DNA from: Propioniciclava coleopterorum
Lineage (GTDB): Bacteria > Actinomycetota > Actinomycetes > Propionibacteriales > Propionibacteriaceae
NCBI RefSeq assembly: GCF_011393335.1
Contig: NZ_CP049865.1
Span: 1,506,722-1,570,721 of the forward strand
Direction: 5' to 3'
Length of the DNA stretch: 64,000 nucleotides
Part shown: positions 19,969 to 28,819 of the stretch, piece by piece
Position numbering within the stretch: the stretch's first letter is position 1
Layout: each line of letters begins with the position of its first letter
Program-made: the position numbers and the translations under genes
Notes under the pieces: generated by a model
Seen by the model: the letters and a program-made list of their open reading frames with translations, nothing else
Told to the model about the DNA's origin: nothing
Database searches by the model: none

Positions 19969-21398
19969 AGCGGTGCCTCCTCGGACGGGTCGACCGGCCG
20001 CAGCGGCAGGTCGAGGGTGAAGGTCGCGCCCGCCCCGGGCGCGCTGGTCAGGTCGACGTGGCCGTCGTGCGCCTGCGCGATGCTGCTGACGATCGACAGC
20101 CCCAGCCCGGTGCCGGTGCGGCGGGCCTCGCCGGCACCACGCGTCCGGCGATCGAAGATGCGCTCGGCGTCCTCGCGGGTCACGCCGGTGCCCTCGTCGC
20201 GCACCCACAGCCGCAGCCGGTCGCCCTCGACGAGCGACCCGATCCCGATCGTCTGGCCGGGCCCGGTGTGGGCCGCCGCGTTCGAGATGAGCTGCATCAG
20301 GGCCTGCGTGAGCCGTTGCTCGTCGCCCAGGAACGTCGCGTCCGCCACGTGGTCGATCACCCAACGGCGGTCCGCCAGCGGACGCGCCTTCGCCATCACC
20401 TCGGCGACCAGGTCGGCCGGGTGGACGCGGTCGAGCCGCACGAACCCGGGCTCCTCGGACTGCGCGAGCACCGACAGGTCGCCCACCAGCCGGTCCATCC
20501 GCTCGATCTCGTCGATGACCAGGCCCAGGGTCTCGCGCTGTTCGGCGGGGTCGTCGCCCATCAACTCCAGGTGGCCACGCATGATCGTCAGCGGGGTGCG
20601 CAGCTCGTGGCCGACGTCGTGCAGGAACTCGCGCTGCCCCACGAAGGCGGTCTCGAGCCGGTCGAGCATCGCGTTCACGGTGGCGGCGAGCGCGGCCACG
20701 TCGTCCTGCCCCGTCACCTCGATGCGTCCCGACAGATCGGACTCGCTGATGGACTGGGCAGTGGTGCGCACCTGCCGGATCGGCGCGAGGATCCGGCCGG
20801 CGATGAACCAGTTGGCCAGCGTCGCGAGCACCAGCGCCAGTCCGCCGACCACGGCGAGGATCCAGGTCGCCTCCACGGCGTGCCGGCGCTCGTCGGCGGT
20901 GAACTTCGCGATGACGAACGTCGCCGCGCGCGGGTCCGCCGGCACCTCCACCGGCATGGCCGCGACGTAGGCCTGGCCCACGGGGGCGTCGACCATCCGG
21001 TCCCGCGGCAGGCGCTCCGCCGCGGCCCAGGCGACCACCTCCGGTTGCAGGTCGAGCCGCGTGGGCGGCTGATACGGGCTGCGCCGGGCGGCCGCGCCGT
21101 CGATCACGGTGAAGAAGGTCTCGTCGGCGTCGGGGACGTTGGTGCGCAGGTAGGCGGTCAGCAGGGCGTCCACGTCGGTGTACGCGCTTCCCGTGGCGGG
21201 GTCGACCGCCGTGCCGACGTAGGCGCGCAGCTTGGTCGCCTCGTGCCCGAGTTCCTCGGCCACGCGGGCGTCGCCGCGGTTGAACAGGACGGCCGCGACG
21301 ATGGCCACCGAGCCGGCCAACGCGAGCGCCAGCGAGAAGCTCATCAGCCCCACCAGGCGGGCCCGCGCGCTCACGGGCGGGGAATCGGATCGGGTCAT
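19965..21398 (-). CDS. sensor histidine kinase
   Basis: 477 residues: membrane helix 1 at about 14-38, an extracytoplasmic domain of roughly 140 residues, membrane helix 2 at about 178-200, HAMP linker, then the dimerisation domain with the phospho-accepting His 264 in HDVGHELRTPLT. The ATPase part has an N box (ISNAAAHTGPG), DEGTGV and GTGLGLSIV. The extracellular domain has no recognised ligand-binding motif. Its ATG overlaps by one base the stop of the Asp-rich gene (TGATG), and its own stop overlaps the response-regulator start, so the three proteins are made together. Confidence 0.92.
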   Translation of the reverse strand: MTRSDSPPVSARARLVGLMSFSLALALAGSVAIVAAVLFNRGDARVAEELGHEATKLRAYVGTAVDPATGSAYTDVDALLTAYLRTNVPDADETFFTVIDGAAARRSPYQPPTRLDLQPEVVAWAAAERLPRDRMVDAPVGQAYVAAMPVEVPADPRAATFVIAKFTADERRHAVEATWILAVVGGLALVLATLANWFIAGRILAPIRQVRTTAQSISESDLSGRIEVTGQDDVAALAATVNAMLDRLETAFVGQREFLHDVGHELRTPLTIMRGHLELMGDDPAEQRETLGLVIDEIERMDRLVGDLSVLAQSEEPGFVRLDRVHPADLVAEVMAKARPLADRRWVIDHVADATFLGDEQRLTQALMQLISNAAAHTGPGQTIGIGSLVEGDRLRLWVRDEGTGVTREDAERIFDRRTRGAGEARRTGTGLGLSIVSSIAQAHDGHVDLTSAPGAGATFTLDLPLRPVDPSEEAPL

Positions 21399-21712
21399 CA
21401 GTCGTCCGGGTCGTCCGGGTCGTCGACGCCGTCGTCGTCGCAGTCGTCGTCGTCATCGTCGCCCGCCACGCACACGGACCCGGCGCCCGCCGGCTGAGCC
21501 CCGGACGCGGCGGGCGACGGCTCGGTGGCCGTCGGCTCCGGCGTGGGGTTCGTCATGGGCGCGACCGGGGCCGCCGGGGCGCTCGGCGCCACCACGGCCT
21601 CGCCCAGCGCCGGGCTCACCGGACGGACGAGCAGGGTGGTCACCGCCCACACCAGGGCGATCGCCAGGGGCACCAGGAGGAGCACCGGCAGGGGGACGCG
21701 GAGCTTCGGCAT
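21398..21712 (-). CDS. membrane-anchored Asp-rich protein ahead of the sensor kinase
   Basis: 104 residues, not recognised. One N-terminal membrane helix (about 8-30), a Pro/Ala/Thr-rich linker, and a tail with AGDDDDDDCDDDGVDDPDDPDD (written here in parts: AGDDDDDDC then DDDGVDDPDDPDD) holding about 17 Asp in 26 residues and two Cys. By topology the tail is probably outside the cell. Such polyacidic tails bind divalent cations. The DNA encoding it is a GTC-rich simple repeat including a tandem GTCGTCCGG, so length variation by slippage is possible. First gene of the operon with the kinase and regulator (one-base overlap), so it may feed the signal to the kinase. Confidence 0.6.
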   Translation of the reverse strand: MPKLRVPLPVLLLVPLAIALVWAVTTLLVRPVSPALGEAVVAPSAPAAPVAPMTNPTPEPTATEPSPAASGAQPAGAGSVCVAGDDDDDDCDDDGVDDPDDPDD

Positions 21713-21755
21713 GGTTCCACTGTGCCCGACGCGTCCGCCCGATCGCCCCCCGGAA

Positions 21756-21795
21756 GGGTGAGAGTCCTCTCATGTGGGTGAGACCACTCTCACCG
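21756..21795. promoter_or_regulatory. tandem double palindrome, probable regulator binding site
   Basis: Two 20-bp repeats lie end to end. The first contains TGAGAG-TC-CTCTCA (21759-21772), a perfect dyad; the second contains GGTGAGA-CCAC-TCTCACC (21777-21794), also perfect. GGGTGAGA recurs exactly 20 bp apart (21756-21763 and 21776-21783). A third, degenerate copy (CTCATGAG then GCTCACC) lies at about 21800-21816. The block sits 45-60 bases from both divergent starts (21712 and 21857), so it could control the two-component operon and the DUF4956-VTC operon together. Confidence 0.7.
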
Positions 21796-21856
21796 TGCAC
21801 TCATGAGCCGCTCACCTCGGCGCACCAGGGTGGAGACACGACCGAGAGGAGCCCCC

Positions 21857-22537
21857 ATGCTCACCCTGACCGCCCTGGTGGCCATCACCACCGACCTGAT
21901 CGCCGCCGTCGTCCTGGCGGTGGTGCTGTACTACCGCCGGCATCGCCGCCGCGACCTGATGTTCGCCTTCCTCGCGCTCAACGTGGGCGTGCTCGCCGTG
22001 GCGACGGCGCTCGGCTCCGCGCAGGGCACGGGGGTGGGGCTCGGCCTGGGCCTGTTCGGCGTGCTCTCGATCATCCGGCTGCGCTCCGACCCCATCAGCC
22101 AGGCGGAGGTCGCCTACTACTTCTGCGCCCTCGCGCTGGGCCTGATCGCCGGCCTCGCGCCGGTGGCCTGGTGGCTCACCCCGCTGTTCGCGGCGCTGCT
22201 GCTGACCGTCGTCTACGTCGCCGACCACCCGCGCTGGTCGCGCCGGGTCCGCACCCTCACGCTCACCCTCGACGTCGCGGTGCGGGACGCCGACCGCCTG
22301 GAGGCCATCGTCGGCCAGGTGGTGAACGGCCGGGTGACGCGCGCGGACGTCCGCGAGCTCGACCTCGTCCGCGACCTGACGCTGGTCGACGTGTGGTTCG
22401 AGCCGCACGAGAGCCCCGCCCGCCAGGTTCGCACCCCCGCGTCCCCGTCCCTGCCCGCGCCGTTCCCGCAGCGCACCGCCGCCTCGGTGGAGCAGGCCCG
22501 CGGCTGGACGCCGAGCCGGGCGGGGGCCACCCGATGA
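21857..22537 (+). CDS. DUF4956 membrane protein
   Basis: 226 residues. Four to five membrane helices in the first 120 residues (ITTDLIAAVVLAVVLYY, LMFAFLALNVGVLAVATALG, LGLGLFGVLSIIRL, and a pair around 85-120), then a soluble domain with LDVAVRDADRLEAIVGQVV. The GLFGVLSIIRLRSDPISQAE segment is the hallmark of DUF4956. The family is commonly paired with VTC-type polyphosphate polymerases, as here. GAGAGGAG lies 6 bases before the ATG. The stop overlaps the VTC gene (ATGA). Its role is unknown; a membrane partner of the polymerase is a reasonable inference. Confidence 0.85.
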   Translation: MLTLTALVAITTDLIAAVVLAVVLYYRRHRRRDLMFAFLALNVGVLAVATALGSAQGTGVGLGLGLFGVLSIIRLRSDPISQAEVAYYFCALALGLIAGLAPVAWWLTPLFAALLLTVVYVADHPRWSRRVRTLTLTLDVAVRDADRLEAIVGQVVNGRVTRADVRELDLVRDLTLVDVWFEPHESPARQVRTPASPSLPAPFPQRTAASVEQARGWTPSRAGATR

Positions 22538-23331
22538 CCGGCGGCGGCCCGCAGGGCCGGGTCGGGCGCGACGGCGCCGCGCTGGCGGGGCTGGCCGCCC
22601 CGCTGGCCCCGCTCAGCCTCGCGGAGGTGACCGAGTCCGCCGCGCTCCAGACCCGCGTCGATCGCAAGTACCTGATCCCCACGGCGACGCTCACCCGCCT
22701 GGTGGCGGGCCTGGGGCCCGGCCTGGGCGTCCTGGCCATCGACGGGCGCCGGGTCTTCGGCTACGAGTCGATCTACTTCGACACTCCCGACTTCGGCATG
22801 TTCCGCGATCACGTGCAGGGCCGCCGGCTCCGCACCAAGGTCCGGACGCGCCGCTACGTCGACTCGGGCCTGACGATGCTCGAGGTCAAGGAGAAGGGCG
22901 GGCGCGGGCAGACGGTCAAGCACCGGACGCCGTGGTCGGGCGCCGACCTCGACCGGCTCGTCGGGCGCGACGACGGCCGCGGCTTCGTGGACGCCGTCCT
23001 GGCGCCCCGGCACCGTGCCGACGACCTGCGGCCGGCCCTGGTCAGCCGCTACCGCCGCACCACGTTCGTCGACCCGGACGCCGGCCTGCGGCTGACCTGC
23101 GACGTCGACCTGTCCTTCGACGGGTCCGGACGCTCGGTGCAGGTGCCGGCGGGCCGCGTCCTGGTCGAGACGAAGTCGGCCACGGGGCGCAGCGAGGCCG
23201 ACCGGCTGCTGCACCGGCTCGGGCAGCGCGAGATCCCGATCAGCAAGTACTGCGCGGGCGTGGCGCTGACCGCCGGGCTGCCCGCGAACCGCTGGCACCG
23301 GACGCTGACCCGCTACCTGGCGGCCGCCTGA
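22534..23331 (+). CDS. VTC-domain (polyphosphate polymerase-type) protein
   Basis: 265 residues. The VTC domain is a CYTH-like tunnel enzyme that polymerises ATP gamma-phosphate into polyphosphate in yeast Vtc4. Basic and acidic tunnel residues are visible: QTRVDRKYLIP, YESIYFDTPDFGMF, RRLRTKVRTRRY, MLEVKEKGGRG, and the C-terminal VLVETKSATG with IPISKYCAG. Length fits stand-alone bacterial members. Starts by ATGA overlap with the DUF4956 gene, so the pair acts as a unit. Polyphosphate synthesis is inferred from the fold, not shown. Confidence 0.85.
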   Translation: MTGGGPQGRVGRDGAALAGLAAPLAPLSLAEVTESAALQTRVDRKYLIPTATLTRLVAGLGPGLGVLAIDGRRVFGYESIYFDTPDFGMFRDHVQGRRLRTKVRTRRYVDSGLTMLEVKEKGGRGQTVKHRTPWSGADLDRLVGRDDGRGFVDAVLAPRHRADDLRPALVSRYRRTTFVDPDAGLRLTCDVDLSFDGSGRSVQVPAGRVLVETKSATGRSEADRLLHRLGQREIPISKYCAGVALTAGLPANRWHRTLTRYLAAA

Positions 23332-23343
23332 CCCGGCGGCGGC

Positions 23344-23889
23344 CTACAACGGGGGCTCGGAGCCCAGCGGCAGGGCGGCCAGCGCGGCGAGCGCGTGGTC
23401 GTCGACCCGCTGCACGGTCCACTCGTCCATCGCGAACGCGCCCAGCGAGCGGTAGAAGTCCAGCGACGGGGTGTTCCAGTCCAGCACCGTCCACTCGAAG
23501 CGGGAGTAGCCGCGCTCGATGGCCAGGCGGGCCAGCGTGATGAGCAGGTCGCGCCCGAAGCCGCGGCCGCGGTGCTCGGGCTCGATGAACAGGTCCTCCA
23601 GGTACAGGCCGTTGCGCCCGGTCCAGGTGGAGTAGTTCAGGAACCACAGCGCCATCCCCACGACCCGGCCGTCCTCCTCGACCACGTGGCCGAAGACGCT
23701 GGGGTGGTCGCCGAACATCACCCGCGTCAGGTCGTCGGGGACCGCCACGACGGCGTCCGGCTCCTTCTCGTACTCGGCCAGCGCGCAGATCAGGCGGTGC
23801 AGGTCGGGGACGTCGCCGGGCTCCGCGAGCCGGATGCGCACGGCCGAGTCGCCCGGTCGGTCCACCGCCGGGCTCGACTCCGCGCTCAC
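23344..23889 (-). CDS. GNAT acetyltransferase (diamine-acetyltransferase-like)
   Basis: 181 residues from GTG 23889. GNAT fold with IRLAEPGDVPDLHRLI at the N-terminus, the spermidine-acetyltransferase-like LYLEDLFIEPEHRGRGFG, and the C-terminal NTPSLDFYRSLGAFAMDEW. The YLEDLFI-P-RGxGxG arrangement is typical of diamine/thialysine acetyltransferases (SSAT group), so polyamine or a small amine is a likely substrate (inference). Start overlaps by four bases the stop of the preceding small GNAT (GTGA), implying coupled translation. Confidence 0.82.
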   Translation of the reverse strand: MSAESSPAVDRPGDSAVRIRLAEPGDVPDLHRLICALAEYEKEPDAVVAVPDDLTRVMFGDHPSVFGHVVEEDGRVVGMALWFLNYSTWTGRNGLYLEDLFIEPEHRGRGFGRDLLITLARLAIERGYSRFEWTVLDWNTPSLDFYRSLGAFAMDEWTVQRVDDHALAALAALPLGSEPPL

Positions 23890-24161
23890 GCGACCAGGTC
23901 CTGGTACTCGGGGTGCCGGGCGATCCAGCCCGCCACGTACGGGCACTCGGGCACGATCGTGACGCCCTCCGCGCGCGCCTCGTCCAGGGCGGCCCGGACG
24001 AGTTCGCCGGCCAGACCGCGGCCCTCGAACGCCTTCGCCACCTCGGTGTGGGGCAGCACCCACACGCCGTCGCCGGCTTCGTAATCGAGCTGACCGGCCA
24101 TTTCGCCGTCGACCCAGACCTCGAACCGGTTCTCCTCGGGATTCCTCAACACGTCGGCCAT
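23886..24161 (-). CDS. small GNAT-like acetyltransferase (YjdJ/COG2388 type)
   Basis: 91 residues, the normal length of this minimal GNAT subfamily. Seen: EVWVDGEMAGQLDYEA, VLPHTEVAKAFEGRGLAGEL (acetyl-CoA loop) and the conserved Cys in IVPECPYVAGWIARHPEY. Members act on unknown substrates; the cysteine is thought to matter. TAGGTT (24168-24173, complementary strand) is 6 bases before the ATG, a leaderless start. Leads a two-gene operon with the larger GNAT. Confidence 0.85.
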   Translation of the reverse strand: MADVLRNPEENRFEVWVDGEMAGQLDYEAGDGVWVLPHTEVAKAFEGRGLAGELVRAALDEARAEGVTIVPECPYVAGWIARHPEYQDLVA

Positions 24162-24235
24162 GGGTCCAACCTAGCCCGTGACCACGCCCGTTAGCGTCTG
24201 CGTCAACCTCGTCCGTTTCAACTAAACTCCGCCGC

Positions 24236-25508
24236 ATGGCACTCACTCGACGCACCCTGTTCGCGGTGGGCGGCGGCCTCGCCGCCACGACCGCGCTCGC
24301 CGCGTGCGGCTCCAACACCGGCCGCACCCCGCCCCCACCGCCGGTGGGGACACCTCCAAGCCGACGATCTCCAGCTGGTACCACCAGTACGGCGAGGACG
24401 GCGTCGAGTCGGCACTGCGCACCTGGGCCGGCGAGTACCCCAGCGCGAAGGTCGACGTGAACTGGGTGATGTCGGACTACGAGAAGGCCCTGTCGGCGGC
24501 GCTGCTCACGCCCACGGCCCCCGACGTGTTCGAGAACGCCAACGGCCCGACCCTGGACATGATCAAGTCCGGCCAGGTCACCGACCTCACCGACGTGGTG
24601 GGCTCGGCCCGGGCGCAGTTCACCCCGCCGGTGCTGGCGCGGATGACCTACCAGGACAAGATCTGGGCGGTCCCGCAGACCGTCGACATGCAGCTGCTCT
24701 ACTACCGCAAGTCGGCGCTCGCCGCGAAGGGCCTGCAGCCCCCACCACGCTCGAGGAGCTCACCCACGTCGCCAACAGCGTCGCGACCCCCGAGATGGGC
24801 GGCTTCTTCGCCGGCCAGGACGGCGGCATCGGCGTGCTGGGGCTGCTCCTGATGTGGGCCGCCGGGCTGAGCGAGATGAACCCCGAGTTCACCAAGGCCA
24901 CCTTCAACGACCCGGCGCTGTACGCGTCGGTGGCCGAGTTCAAGAAGCTGTTCGACTCCCCCGGCATGGTGAAGTCCGCCTCCGCCGACTGGTCGGACGC
25001 CTCCCCCTTCATCAACGGCGAGACCGCGATGCAGTGGGGCGGCCTGTGGGACCTGACCAAGGTGACCGCGGCGCACGGCGACGACGTCGGCGTACTGCCC
25101 TTCCCGGGCTCCGGCGCGACCGGCAAGCAGGTCGTGCCGTTCGGCGCGTTCAGCGCCTGCGTCTCGGCCAAGAGCGCCAACGTCACCGTCGCGAAGAACT
25201 TCGTCAAGTGGCTGTGGGTCGACTCCGACGACAAGCAGGTCGAGTTCAGCGACGCGTTCGGCGTCCACATCCCCGCCAAGCCGGCCCTCTACGACAAGGC
25301 GACCAAGGTGGCCTCGGGCCCGGGCGCGGACGCCGCGGCGTTCGTCACCGATCTCGGCCGCTCCAACGCCCTGTTCTGGACGTCGGCCTCCGGCGAGGCG
25401 TACTCCACGGCCCTGTCGAACGTGGTGAAGAACGGCGCCGATCCCGCGGCCGAGTTCACCGCGGCGTCCGACAAGGTGGACGCCGAGCTCAAGCGCGTCA
25501 ACGGCTAG
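24236..25508 (+). CDS. sugar ABC transporter substrate-binding lipoprotein (two frameshifts)
   Basis: Lipoprotein capturing a sugar outside the membrane for the two permeases downstream. Signal: MALTRRTLFAVGGG with a twin-arginine-like TRR and the lipobox LAAC (Cys 24). The mature protein has extracellular solute-binding (family 1) features: SSWYHQYGEDGVESALRTW, TPTAPDVFENANGPTLD, YQDKIWAVPQTVDMQLLYYR, MQWGGLWDLTKV. Two one-base losses break it: GGGG at 24346-24349 (restores PVGDTSKPTISS) and CCCCC at 24739-24743 (restores LQPPTTLEELTHVAN). Repaired length 424 residues. TAAACT (24223-24228) is 7 bases before the ATG: probably leaderless. Confidence 0.82.
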
Positions 25509-25512
25509 CCCC

Positions 25513-26430
25513 GTGCCCGGCCCGCGCGCGGGCACGACGCTCGCCCGCAGCAACCGGCGGTGGTTCTGGGTCTTCGTGGCCCCGTTCCTCGTCGGTCTGC
25601 TGGTGTTCGTGTACGTCCCCCTGCTGTGGAGCCTGGCGCTGTCGCTGTTCGACGCCCGCAACACCGTCACGCCGACGCGGTTCGTCGGGCTGGACAACTA
25701 CGCCTACCTGCTCAGCGACCGGCTGTTCCTGTCCTCGCTGGGCACGTTCATCGTGTTCGCGCTGTTCATCGTGCCGGTCACGTTCGCGTGCTCGCTCGCG
25801 CTGGCCCTGCTGCTGCAGCGGATCACGGTGCTGCGGGCGTTCTTCCGGTCGGTGTTCTTCATCCCCACCGCGGTCAGCTACGTCATCGCCGCGATGGTGT
25901 GGCGGATGTCGTTCTTCAACGGGGCCCGATTCGGGCTGGTGAACACGCTGCTGGTCGCCGTGGGACAGCAGCCCGTGAACTGGCTCGGCGGGGAGAACGA
26001 CTGGTACTGGTTCGTCCTGGTGTCGCTGCGGCTGTGGCTGCAGGTCGGCTTCTACATGATCCTGTTCATCGCCGGGCTGAACCAGATCGACCCCCAGCTC
26101 TACGAGGCGGCGGCGCTCGACGGCGCGGGCGCCTGGAAGCGGTTCTGGTACGTCACGTTCCCGCTTCTGCGGCCCACGGCCGTCGCGGTCTCGATGCTGC
26201 TGCTGTTCAACGCCTTCCAGGCCTTCGACGAGTTCTACAACACCCTCAATACCGCGGGCGGCTACCCGCCGTACGCCCGGCCGCCGCTGGTGTACCTGTA
26301 CCTGATCACGTTCGGCGGCGGCAGCCAGGACCTCGGCGTCGGCTCGGCCGGCACCATGATCCTCACCCTGGTGATCCTGGTGTTCTCGTTCCTGCAGAAC
26401 CGGCTGCTCGCGATCGGGGCGGACAAGTGA
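25513..26430 (+). CDS. sugar ABC transporter permease (MalF type)
   Basis: 305 residues, GTG start 4 bases after the binding-protein stop. Six membrane helices, beginning WFWVFVAPFLVGLLVFVYVP. The EAA loop that contacts the ATPase is YEAAALDGAGAWKRFWYVTF. Works as heterodimer with the next gene. No ATPase gene is nearby, so a shared ATPase (as MsiK in other actinobacteria) would be required; this is inference. Confidence 0.9.
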   Translation: MPGPRAGTTLARSNRRWFWVFVAPFLVGLLVFVYVPLLWSLALSLFDARNTVTPTRFVGLDNYAYLLSDRLFLSSLGTFIVFALFIVPVTFACSLALALLLQRITVLRAFFRSVFFIPTAVSYVIAAMVWRMSFFNGARFGLVNTLLVAVGQQPVNWLGGENDWYWFVLVSLRLWLQVGFYMILFIAGLNQIDPQLYEAAALDGAGAWKRFWYVTFPLLRPTAVAVSMLLLFNAFQAFDEFYNTLNTAGGYPPYARPPLVYLYLITFGGGSQDLGVGSAGTMILTLVILVFSFLQNRLLAIGADK

Positions 26431-27254
26431 AGCCCCGCCGCAGCGGCCAGGTCGCCGCCTACGTCGCGGCGTCGCTGCTCGCGGCGCTGTTCCTGCTGCC
26501 GTTCTACATCATCGTCCGCAACGCGTTCTCCACCCAGCAGGCGATCGTGTCGCCGCGCTGGCGCTGGTGGCCGGACGCCGTGGACGGCTCGACGCTGGCG
26601 TCCGTGCTGGGGAACCCGAACCTGGGGATCGTGCCCGCGCTGGTGAACTCGGCCGTCGTGTCGGTCGCCCAGACCGCGCTGACGGTCGTGATCTCCCTGA
26701 TGGCCGGCTACGCGCTGGCGCGCTGGCGGACGCGGGCGTCCAAGGTGGTGCTCGGGCTGACGGTGTTCACCCTGATGGTCCCCGCGATGGTGACGTTCAT
26801 CCCCACGTTCGTCATGGTCAGCTCGCTGGGCTGGATCAGCAGCTACCGCGGCCTGGTGGTCCCGGTGATCTTCTCGGCGTTCGCCACGTTCATGTTCCGG
26901 CAGGGCTTCCTGGACTTCCCGCGCGAGCTCGAGGAGGCCGCCGCGATCGACGGCGCGAACACGTGGACGACGTTCTGGCGCATCGTCGTCCCCAACGCGA
27001 TGGGCACGGTGGCGGCCGTGGGCACGATCACCTTCATCGGCGCCTGGAACGCCTTCCTGTGGCCGCTGCTGATCGCGCAGGACCCGCAGATGCGCACCAT
27101 CCAGGTGGTGCTGAGCCAGTTCATGACCAGCCAGGGGACGCGCTACCCCGAGATGTTCACCGGCGCGCTGATCGGCATCGTCCCGGCGCTGCTCGTCTTC
27201 GTCTTCCTGCAGCGCTGGCTGGTCCAGGGCGTGGAGCAGTCTGGCCTGAAGTGA
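26427..27254 (+). CDS. sugar ABC transporter permease (MalG type)
   Basis: 275 residues from GTG 26427, overlapping the previous stop by four bases (GTGA). Six membrane helices and the EAA loop LEEAAAIDGANTWTTFWRIV near the middle. The pattern of a short N-terminus followed by VAAYVAASLLAALFLLPFYI fits MalG-type second permeases of the CUT1 sugar family. Last gene of the three-gene uptake operon; the next gene is convergent. Confidence 0.9.
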   Translation: MKPRRSGQVAAYVAASLLAALFLLPFYIIVRNAFSTQQAIVSPRWRWWPDAVDGSTLASVLGNPNLGIVPALVNSAVVSVAQTALTVVISLMAGYALARWRTRASKVVLGLTVFTLMVPAMVTFIPTFVMVSSLGWISSYRGLVVPVIFSAFATFMFRQGFLDFPRELEEAAAIDGANTWTTFWRIVVPNAMGTVAAVGTITFIGAWNAFLWPLLIAQDPQMRTIQVVLSQFMTSQGTRYPEMFTGALIGIVPALLVFVFLQRWLVQGVEQSGLK

Positions 27255-27341
27255 GCCCGCCCGGGTGGGAATCTCCCGGCCCGGTGCCGCCGACGCGCCG
27301 CCGCTCCACGGCGGGGGCCCACCCGCGGCGTCCGGCTGGAG

Positions 27342-28756
27342 TCAGGGCCGAGCATCGGACGCGGCCCCGCCGGGCGTGCCGGGGCCGGGCAGCCCGAACC
27401 AGCTGATCACCCCGCCCAGACCCAGCGCCGCCGCGCACCACAGCATGGCCGCGTGGTGGGCGGCGGTCAGCGCCACCGGGTCCGCGTAGGCGCGGCCGCT
27501 CAGCCCCACGACCGCGGGGAGCGCCGCGACGGCCAGCAGCGACCCGGCGCGCGCGACCGCGTTGTTGACCCCGCTCGCCGTGCCGGACATCGTCTGGGGC
27601 GCGGCCGCGAGCACCGTCGCGGTGAGCGGCGCCACCAGCAGCGCCAGCCCCAGCGCGAACAGCGTCAGGCCCGGCAGGACGCCCCGCACGTAGGTGGTGC
27701 CCGGCCCGATCCCGGACAGCAGCGCGACCCCCACCGCGCACAGCAGCGGGCCGACCGTCATGGGGATCCGGGGCCCGATCCGCTGCGAGAGCGCGCCGGC
27801 CCGGGACGAGAGCAGCATCAGCGCCAGCGTCACCGGGAGCGTCGCGACGCCGGCGATCAGCGGCGACCAGCCGACCGAGATCTGCAGTTGCAGCGCCAGC
27901 ATGAAGAAGACGGCGCCCATGGCCCCGTAGACCAGGAACGTCATGAGGTTCGACGTCGTGAACGTGCGGTCGGAGAAGAGCCGCAGCGGCACCAGCGGCG
28001 TCGCCGCCGCGCGCTGCCGCAGGACGAAGCCGACGGCCGCGGCGACGCCGATCCCGCCCGCGATCCAGCTCTCGCCGCCGCCCGCCGCGGTCAGGGCGTA
28101 CGTCACGGCGGCCAGCGCCACCACCGACAGCAGCGCGCCGGCCAGGTCGAACCGCTCCCCGCCTCGGGGTTGGACGACTCGGGCGCGAACTTCAGGCAGA
28201 CGACGATCACGACGACGCACAGCGGCACGTTGAGCCAGAAGATCGACGGCCAGCCCGCGTGCTCCAGCAGCCAGCCGCCCACGAACGGGCCCACCGCCGA
28301 CGCGATCCCCGAGACCCCCGACCACGTCCCGATGGCCGCGGCGCGGTCCTCGGGGGCGAACCCCGCCTGGATGATCGCCAGGGCGCCCGGGGTCACCAGC
28401 GCCGCCCCGACTCCCTGCAGGATGCGGAAGGCGATCAGCCAGCCCACCCCCGGCGCCAGGGCGCACAGCGCCGACCCGACCGCGAAGACCACCATGCCCG
28501 CGAGGTAGACCCGGCGCCGCCCCAGCCGGTCGCCGAGCGCTCCCCCGACGAGCACGAGCGACGCCAGCGCCACCAGGTAGCCGTTCACGACCCATTGCAG
28601 GGCGTCGAGCTCGGCGTTCAGGTCGTCCCCGATGGTCTTCAGGGCGATGTTCACCACCGAGCCGTCCAGGATGCTGATGCCCGAGCCGAGGGTGAGCGCG
28701 GCGAGCGTCAGGCGTCCCGCCCGCTCGGAGCGCCGCAGCGGTGCCGGGGTGGTCAT
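27342..28756 (-). CDS. DHA2-type MFS drug exporter (frameshifted)
   Basis: EmrB/QacA-like proton-driven exporter with about 14 membrane helices; 471 residues when repaired. Motif A is GGALGDRLGRRRVYLAG, motif D1/B-like LDGSVVNIALKTI in helix 1, and motif C-like IASAVGPFVGGWLLEHAGW in helix 5. A one-base loss in the CCCC run at 28157-28160 splits the gene: SSNPEAG (N part) continues as ERFDLAGALLSVVALA (C part). The start ATG 28756 was chosen by alignment with family N-termini. Divergent neighbours are unrelated in function; substrate unknown. Confidence 0.82.
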
Positions 28757-28819
28757 GGGCCCATCGTCTCTCCGCTGGCGCCCGCGCACCATCCCCGCGG
28801 ACGCCTCGGGGCGGTCCCG

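Noticed and set aside
24190-24230. Half-site like TCAACTAA upstream of the sugar-binding gene as a third GTTGA operator
   Set aside because: No matching second arm; only a partial resemblance.
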